A stretch of 64,000 nt of DNA from Poriferisodalis sp965231925 (lineage in GTDB: Bacteria > Actinomycetota > Acidimicrobiia > Acidimicrobiales > Poriferisodalaceae): NCBI GenBank assembly GCA_965231925.1, contig OZ246894.1, positions 2,852,001 through 2,916,000 of the forward strand. Direction: 5' to 3'. The position numbers were made by a program, and so were the translations under genes. Under the pieces are notes generated by a model, which worked only from the letters and a program-made list of their open reading frames with translations, was not told the DNA's origin and ran no database searches. Below are positions 58,522 to 64,000 of the stretch, in pieces (within the stretch, counting starts at the first letter, position 1; every line of letters starts with the position of its first letter).

Positions 58522-59963
58522 GGCCGACTCTCTGCGTCCGTGCGCACCGAACGGAGATAGAAGAAGGCGCTCGCCAGCGACAGCGTCAGCACGAACATCG
58601 CGTAGGCGGCGGCCACGTTGTTGTTGCGGAAGTCCGCGTACTGCCGGAAAGTCTCGTTCGTCAGCACCGTCACAGTGTCGCCGCCCCCCAACGCGATCAC
58701 CACTGCAAAGACCTGCAGCGCCAAGATCGTGCGCAATATCAGTGCGACTTGCACACTCGGCTTCAGCAACGGCAGCATCACATACCGCACTCGCTGCCAG
58801 TACGAGGCACCGAACAGCTCGGCTGCTTCCAGGGTCTCATCGGGGATTGCCTGCAGCCCGGAGACGAGGATCACCATCACAATCGAGGTGGATCGCCAAA
58901 TCTCTGCGACCACGATTGCGAAGATGATCCAGTTCCGCGATTGAGGACTGAGAAACACATGCGGCCCGTCAATGAGGCCCAACCCGTCGAGCACAGAGTT
59001 CAGCAGGCCATTGCCGGCGAACACCGAGAAGAACAACGTGCCAACAGCCAGGTCACTCATGCCCATCGGGATGGTGAACACGTAGAGAAACCACGAGTTG
59101 AGCTTGATCCGTGCGTGGATGATCAACGACATGACCAACGCAAGCACGAACTGCGCCGGAATGATCAGCACCAGCAGGAGGAGCGTGGCGCGCAACGCCG
59201 GACCGAAGAAGCGGTCGTCGAACATCTTCGCAATGAACCCAGTGGTGAATTGCCCGGCCGACCCGCGATCGACCCTGCCGGACTCCCCGTCATCGAAGAC
59301 CTGGATGAAGCGGGACGGCGCCCAGCCCCGCTGCACGGCACCCGCAGCAGAGCCGCGAACGTCGAACCAGACTTCGAGAATCGCGACATCTGAGATGACG
59401 GCTTGCGCCCGCGGCTCGACAAGACCGGCCGCAGCTGCTGTGTCTCCGGGGCGTAGCCGCAGCGTCGTGCGCGGCTCGTCGGACTCGTTGAGCTTCGGTC
59501 TGACCGTGGCTGTCAGAGGTACGCCGTCACCGCCCTCGCTCCGCACGCGGACGCGAGAATCCGATGCCCATCCTTCCACGGCCGGACCGTCCGCCGTTTC
59601 GACCGTGATCCGGTACCAGACCTCCGTCAGCAGGTCGGTTGCGTCTGCGTCAGCGAGGACGTTGCCCCGCCTGTCGAGGATCTCGATGGCAGCACCCTGC
59701 GCGAGGCGACCGGATTCGGAGCTGTTGAGATCGGGCCCCTCCCGCAGCGGCAATACCGCATCGTTGTCCCAGACAGCCAAGCGCATGCCCTCGAACATCG
59801 GGTAGGCGAAGAAGCAACCCAAGAAGATCACGACCGGTGCGATGAGCAGGTACGGAGTCGCCGCCCTTCGAATCGCCCCGAGCGCGCTCTTGTGCGCCTG
59901 CGATGCATGCCCGCCGACAGGAGCGGCTGTGGCGCTCGCATCCTGCAAATGGTCCTGATTCAT
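58518..59963 (-). CDS. Sugar ABC transporter permease (MalF type) with two SH3-like segments in the first external loop
   Basis: 481 residues from the ATG at 59963. After the first membrane helix (about 35-57), about 190 external residues contain two units resembling bacterial SH3 domains: LPLREGPDLNSSES...GWASDSRVRV (about 70-141) and a second (about 150-223) ending RGWAPSRFIQV. The remaining helices and the EAA loop (ETLEAAELFGASYWQRVRYVMLPLL) are normal for this family. MalF also has a large first external loop that contacts the binding protein, but of a different fold. The SH3-like part may dock the binding protein or cell-wall glycan; this is inference. Confidence 0.9.
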   Translation of the reverse strand: MNQDHLQDASATAAPVGGHASQAHKSALGAIRRAATPYLLIAPVVIFLGCFFAYPMFEGMRLAVWDNDAVLPLREGPDLNSSESGRLAQGAAIEILDRRGNVLADADATDLLTEVWYRITVETADGPAVEGWASDSRVRVRSEGGDGVPLTATVRPKLNESDEPRTTLRLRPGDTAAAAGLVEPRAQAVISDVAILEVWFDVRGSAAGAVQRGWAPSRFIQVFDDGESGRVDRGSAGQFTTGFIAKMFDDRFFGPALRATLLLLVLIIPAQFVLALVMSLIIHARIKLNSWFLYVFTIPMGMSDLAVGTLFFSVFAGNGLLNSVLDGLGLIDGPHVFLSPQSRNWIIFAIVVAEIWRSTSIVMVILVSGLQAIPDETLEAAELFGASYWQRVRYVMLPLLKPSVQVALILRTILALQVFAVVIALGGGDTVTVLTNETFRQYADFRNNNVAAAYAMFVLTLSLASAFFYLRSVRTDAESRP

Positions 59964-60099
59964 CGAGGACAACGTAGGCAACTATCTCGCAACTGCCCTT
60001 CCAGCCCGCCCCGGCCGTGCCCAGTGCGCCGAAACGCCGCACCGGGCACGGCCATGGGCGGCCATGGGGAGGGTGCCGTCAGGCCTGCATCGGGGTGCC

Positions 60100-61497
60100 T
60101 CAGCCGGCAGGCTCGACCACGCAGGGACCGTCGCCGGCCGGGTCCGGATCCCAGCATGGGGCCCCAGTTTCGTTCATCAGCGCTTGCAGGGACTCGCCCT
60201 CCTCATTGAGCACTGCTATTATGTCCTCGCCGCCGTCGACGATGCGATCGTAGGCATTGCGGAAGATCTGGTTGATCTCGCCGCCTCGTTCGCCCAAGCC
60301 GACCGGGAGCAGTGCAGGGATGCCGTCGGGGGCAGTGAGCAGCTTCTCCACAGCTTCGGCCTCGATGGCGACACCTGCAGGCAGCTCGCTGGTATCGACG
60401 CCTTCGACGACGGGGAAGAAGGCAAGCATCGCCAGGACTTCGGCCTGTACGTCCGGCCGGGTGAGGTACTCGATTGCAGCGGCAGCCGCCTCAGGATTCG
60501 GCGCATCCGCCGGAACGCCCAAGCCGACGATCACCGGCATGAAGCCGCGTCCGACAGGACCTGCTGGCGTCGGGAAGGCGACGAAGTTCTCCGGCTGCTC
60601 GTCAAATGCGCCGAGGATGCGGGCAACATGATCGAACGCGACCCACACGTCGCCGGCAAGCAGCGGTTCCTGCATGAAGTCCCAGTTGATGCTCTCGGGA
60701 TGGAGTGTCGGTGACAGGTCGTCGCGCAGGAAGCTCATCATGTCCTCAGCGCCGGCACTGCGGAACTGGCTGACCATGCCGCCGGTGTACGACGGCCACA
60801 TGTAACCCTCGAGGAATCGGTGGAACAGACCGGCGCGCGGCAGACCGCACAATGGGCGTCCCTCGCCGTCCAGCATGGCCTGGCACCAAGCGGCCAGATC
60901 GTCCCACGTCATGCTGTCGATGTCGACACCGGAGGGCACGTACTTCAAGGCGTCCCTGTTGGCCCCCATGATGTATGTGGCTTGGGCCCACGGGATGAAT
61001 GCCAAGGTGTCCTCGCTGCCGAGCAGACCTGCGCTCACCATCGACGGTGCGAACGTGCGGTCGGCACTCAGGTCGTCGAGCAAGTCAGCCAGATTGGCAA
61101 GGGCGTTCTCGCGCGCCAGCGGCGGGAACGAGCCGTGCAGTGCGCCGAGCACATCGATCTGCCCGGCGCCGGCAAGGATCTGATCCAGGAACGGACCCTG
61201 CTCGCCGAAGGTGATGTCCAGACCTGAGATGCCGGCGCCTGAGGCGATGTCGAGCAGAACCGGCTGCTCCTCAGCAGCTGCCATTTGCGTCGTCGCCATT
61301 GACGCGTCGGATGCATCCGGCGCCGAAGGCGCCGGTTCCGACTCTGCTGGAGGCACAGTGGTCGGTGCCGTGGTCTGCGGCGGCGCCGACTCGCTCTGCG
61401 TGTCGGCGCCGTCGTCACTGCCGCAGGACGCAACGACAAGCGCGAGCGCCATCACGACCGTCAGCAGCCTGGCCGTTCTTGCCTGTCTGTTTCTCAT
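60100..61497 (-). CDS. Solute-binding lipoprotein of the sugar ABC transporter
   Basis: 465 residues from the ATG at 61497 with GGGAGG upstream. The signal peptide (ARLLTVVMALALVVASC) ends in a lipobox (VASC), then a Thr/Pro/Ala/Ser linker to about residue 75. The rest follows the family 1 binding-protein pattern (FIPWAQATYIMGANRDALK, MTWDDLAAWCQAML, AAAAIEYLTRPDVQAEVLAML). It captures the sugar outside the membrane for the permeases. The nearby alpha-mannosidase suggests mannose-containing glycans. Confidence 0.92.
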   Translation of the reverse strand: MRNRQARTARLLTVVMALALVVASCGSDDGADTQSESAPPQTTAPTTVPPAESEPAPSAPDASDASMATTQMAAAEEQPVLLDIASGAGISGLDITFGEQGPFLDQILAGAGQIDVLGALHGSFPPLARENALANLADLLDDLSADRTFAPSMVSAGLLGSEDTLAFIPWAQATYIMGANRDALKYVPSGVDIDSMTWDDLAAWCQAMLDGEGRPLCGLPRAGLFHRFLEGYMWPSYTGGMVSQFRSAGAEDMMSFLRDDLSPTLHPESINWDFMQEPLLAGDVWVAFDHVARILGAFDEQPENFVAFPTPAGPVGRGFMPVIVGLGVPADAPNPEAAAAAIEYLTRPDVQAEVLAMLAFFPVVEGVDTSELPAGVAIEAEAVEKLLTAPDGIPALLPVGLGERGGEINQIFRNAYDRIVDGGEDIIAVLNEEGESLQALMNETGAPCWDPDPAGDGPCVVEPAG

Positions 61498-61576
61498 GGG
61501 TTTCTCCCTCCCGGGACTCACCGAGTCCTGTTGGTCCCGTCTCGCCCTGAGGTGTTTCAGGAACCATTCCCTAACG

Positions 61577-61596
61577 TTTCGGAAAATTTCTCGAAA
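61577..61596. promoter_or_regulatory. AT-rich palindrome, candidate operator of the sugar transporter
   Basis: TTTCGGAAAATTTCTCGAAA has TTTCG/CGAAA arms and nested TTTC/GAAA repeats, 80-100 nt before the binding-protein gene and unusual in this GC-rich DNA. It fits an operator for a LacI, ROK or GntR-type sugar regulator. The 201-nt spacer holds nothing else. Confidence 0.5.
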
Positions 61597-61698
61597 TCTA
61601 GGCAACGAACAGCGCCACGTCAAGTTGGCCGAATGCCTGCGCCGTCATCGCGTCATGCCGACGACGCGGTCGGCGCCGCAGCGCCAAGCAGTGTCCGG

Positions 61699-64000
61699 CT
61701 ACCTCTGCTGCTGATGAGCGAGCAGTTCGGCCACGTAGTCATAGATCCGACGGTAAATCCGGCGCTCGTTCAGTGCTCTGCCCAGATCGGCAATCGTCGG
61801 GATTTCATGGTCGGGCAGGCTCACGTCCGCGCCGGGGTCATCAAGCCGGCGCTGATTGAACTCCGCCGACAGCTCCAGTTCCAAGCTCTCGCGCTCGTGG
61901 ATCAATGCCTGATGAACGGCTAGGCGATATGAGTCTCCAGCGAGCCCGTCGAGCGAATCCCGCACTGCTGCGGCATCGTCCCACAGCTGCGCAGCCCTTC
62001 TGCGCGAAGCGTCGACGGCCGCCCCGTCGGGCGCCGATCGCGACCTGCCGCCTCGGTCAGCGCCCACACCGTGCATCTGGACCTTGGGGCGGGTCGGCGC
62101 GACTTCGGGCCGGTCCAGCCGCAGGCGCTGCTCGGTGATCTTGCGAGGGCCGACCGACGTACCGTTCAGTGCCGCAGGGGCATTGGTGGGGTTGTAGAAG
62201 CGCCCGACCGGCTCCCCTGAGCACAGTCGCAGGGAGGACATCGGCAGGGCTGCTGCCACGGGCACCCATCGTGTGCTCGTTCCTTCGCCCCCGCTGACCT
62301 GCACGACGACCGGCGGGTTGCGGAACGACTCGCACGCAGCAACGAACTCGAGGGCATCGGGATCGGCGTCGAGGACCGTTATGCCGAGCTGATGGTGCGT
62401 GATTCGCTCGCATCTCGCGCCCGGAACGTACATCGACGGGCCAGCGTCGCCAGTGCGCCCACGAACCCCCGACTTTGCCAGCCACTCGACGCTTCGGCGC
62501 AGCGTCACGGCGATCGACCTGTCGCCGGCGATGCGATACGAGCGCAAACCGCGCGCGTGCACCACCACTGAGCGCGCACCGTCGCTCGACGCAACGAAGT
62601 CCTGAAACGGGAAGCTGGTGACCTCGCCGACTTCGCGCTGGCCCATGAGCACCCGCGCAAGCTCGGGGTCGATCTCGCTGCCGAGCAGATCGCTGTCAGC
62701 CGGTCGGCGCTCGACCGCATCGAAGGGCATGCCGGCGACGATGCTTCCGTGCTGGCATGGGTCGAAGACCATCTCGGCGATGAAACCGGTGCCTCGGCTG
62801 TCGATGTCCATGTCGATCTCGACGGTTCGGCTCTGGCTCAGCCGGATCCTGAGTTCTGCCGTCACCGCTCCGCTGTGCCACTCCGCTGACAGTTCGACGA
62901 GCACGACGCAATCCACCTCGCTGGTGGACTCCACCGCGCAGTGCATCGTCCGGCCCGTATCGAGCAACTGCCCCGGGTCGCTGGAGTAGGCATCGCCTGC
63001 ATCGCTCCGGATTTCCAGCGGCCCGACGACGACGCCGCCGAGGTCGATCGTGCCGTCGTCACCGAGCAGCACCCGGCCGAAGGGACCGGTGACCTCAGCG
63101 ACGGAGACCGCAGGCCGGTCGGCATCGACAGCGTGGGCGGTGACAGCCACCGCTCCGAAACCCTCCGAGGCATATTCGTAGACGACTCCGTCGGCCCTCA
63201 CAGTGCCTGAGCGGGCCATCGGCGTGGTCGACACGACATAGCTCCCGTCGCGCAGGCAGCGTGCCACCCATTGCGCCGAACGCTCGGCATCGTCTGTCAT
63301 GTCGTGCAGCATGCGTCGATATGAGCGCTCCATGCGCTCGTGCACGGGGTCGACGCTCACGCCGCAGATGCAGTCGTGCACGACGTCACGTAGGAGCTCG
63401 CGGTCCCAGGCGTCGTACCGGTCCGCTGAATAGGGCGCTCCGCAGACGGCAGCCAGCGCCGCCATCGGCTCGCAGACCCGGTGCAGCAGGTGCTCGACAT
63501 CGGAGTGCAGCAGCTTCAGATACGTCCTCGTCGACAGCGAGCCGGGAAACGTCGAGCCGTACTTGCCCGACAGCAATTCGCCGGCGATGTGCGGAGCAGC
63601 ACTCACCTGCCCACGGACTGCCTGCGCATAGTGCTCAGGCGACGACTCGACCAAGTCGAACCCGTCGAGGTCGGCCCCGAGCTCCCGGTAAATGGCGACC
63701 GGATCCTCCGGCTCGGTCTCGAGGTCGTACCCGTCGAACAGCGGGATAGGCAGCCCTCGGTAGAACGGGGCGAGCTTGTCGTGCTCGCCTTGGAGCCGTC
63801 GGACCGCCAGGGACCTCGTCCGGGCAATGCCGTAGAGGTTCCGATACCCGCCGAAGAGGTTGATGCCCGCGATCTCGGTGCCGTCGGGCGATTTCCATCG
63901 AAACAGCGGCGCGAGCTGCGGAACCCCGCGCCACACGTACGCGGTCTGCACTCCGGCACTCGCGAGCATCTGAGGCGTCTGGGAGACATGGCCGAAGGTG
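61699..64000 (-). CDS. GH38-family alpha-mannosidase, 5' end outside the window
   Basis: At least 767 residues; the frame stays open to the right edge. The visible start reads TFGHVSQTPQMLASAGVQTAYVWRGV, the segment following the catalytic metal-binding aspartate in GH38 enzymes. The helical middle domain (about 130-220 of the visible part) and the beta-rich C-terminal half follow the family plan. It would hydrolyse alpha-linked mannose. Its stop lies 201 nt before the transporter's binding-protein gene on the same strand, so import and breakdown of a mannoside are probably linked. No signal peptide can be judged because the N-terminus is missing. Confidence 0.88.
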   Translation of the reverse strand, partial: TFGHVSQTPQMLASAGVQTAYVWRGVPQLAPLFRWKSPDGTEIAGINLFGGYRNLYGIARTRSLAVRRLQGEHDKLAPFYRGLPIPLFDGYDLETEPEDPVAIYRELGADLDGFDLVESSPEHYAQAVRGQVSAAPHIAGELLSGKYGSTFPGSLSTRTYLKLLHSDVEHLLHRVCEPMAALAAVCGAPYSADRYDAWDRELLRDVVHDCICGVSVDPVHERMERSYRRMLHDMTDDAERSAQWVARCLRDGSYVVSTTPMARSGTVRADGVVYEYASEGFGAVAVTAHAVDADRPAVSVAEVTGPFGRVLLGDDGTIDLGGVVVGPLEIRSDAGDAYSSDPGQLLDTGRTMHCAVESTSEVDCVVLVELSAEWHSGAVTAELRIRLSQSRTVEIDMDIDSRGTGFIAEMVFDPCQHGSIVAGMPFDAVERRPADSDLLGSEIDPELARVLMGQREVGEVTSFPFQDFVASSDGARSVVVHARGLRSYRIAGDRSIAVTLRRSVEWLAKSGVRGRTGDAGPSMYVPGARCERITHHQLGITVLDADPDALEFVAACESFRNPPVVVQVSGGEGTSTRWVPVAAALPMSSLRLCSGEPVGRFYNPTNAPAALNGTSVGPRKITEQRLRLDRPEVAPTRPKVQMHGVGADRGGRSRSAPDGAAVDASRRRAAQLWDDAAAVRDSLDGLAGDSYRLAVHQALIHERESLELELSAEFNQRRLDDPGADVSLPDHEIPTIADLGRALNERRIYRRIYDYVAELLAHQQQR

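Overview
The window is high-GC, densely coded DNA from an actinobacterium. The gene order tlyA-nadK-recN-steA-mctB, an infC-rpmI-rplT-rRNA methylase-pheS-pheT block, a DUF1844 gene beside infC, and a 23S rRNA about 200 nt longer than that of E. coli all fit Actinobacteria. My reading of the 16S gene suggests class Acidimicrobiia; that placement is inference.

Layout. 1-7.7 kb (minus): a tightly overlapping operon tlyA, nadK, recN, steA, mctB/steB-like, a GT2 glycosyltransferase and a divergent MraY-type membrane transferase cut by the left edge. 7.7-13.1 kb (minus): KorB/KorA 2-oxoacid:ferredoxin oxidoreductase, class I aldolase, TPR protein. 13.2-18.8 kb (minus): one 16S-23S-5S operon with no spacer tRNA. 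18.8-24 kb (minus): tyrS, an ABC-2 exporter with two small membrane proteins, a Nudix hydrolase and a 3-methyladenine glycosylase. 24-30.4 kb (minus): arginine cluster argC-argB-argD-argF-argR-argH without argJ or argG. 30.6-38.4 kb (plus): gltB, gltD and an M20-family amidohydrolase. 38.4-42.1 kb: a MerB-like gene with an in-frame UGA, a divergent nitroreductase, a GPP34 protein and a DUF192 lipoprotein. 42.2-47.2 kb (plus): a cytochrome P450-ABC1 kinase fusion, an SDR and a 2-hydroxyacid dehydrogenase. 47.2-48.8 kb (minus): a Fic protein. 49-54.8 kb (minus): the translation block. 55-56.4 kb (plus): DUF1844 and hisG. 56.5-64 kb (minus): a sugar ABC transporter and a GH38 alpha-mannosidase cut by the right edge.

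The main discovery candidate is at 38426-39571. Two reading frames that look like separate genes are one frame interrupted by a single UGA. That UGA falls where organomercurial lyase MerB has its catalytic Cys159. It is followed at once by a near-perfect hairpin with a GGUC loop, the hallmark of a bacterial SECIS element. I read it as a selenocysteine-containing MerB-family protein with a long extra C-terminal region.

A second theme is short repeats. Palindromic units of about 30 bp (and 27-bp, 14/15-bp and 63-bp relatives) sit in tandem in spacers and in frame inside GltB, ArgF, ArgC, the Nudix protein, the amidohydrolase and the SDR. The same DNA unit is read in different frames in different proteins, so the conserved entity is DNA rather than a protein motif. 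Other unusual architectures are the P450-kinase fusion and a MalF-type permease with two SH3-like segments in its first external loop.
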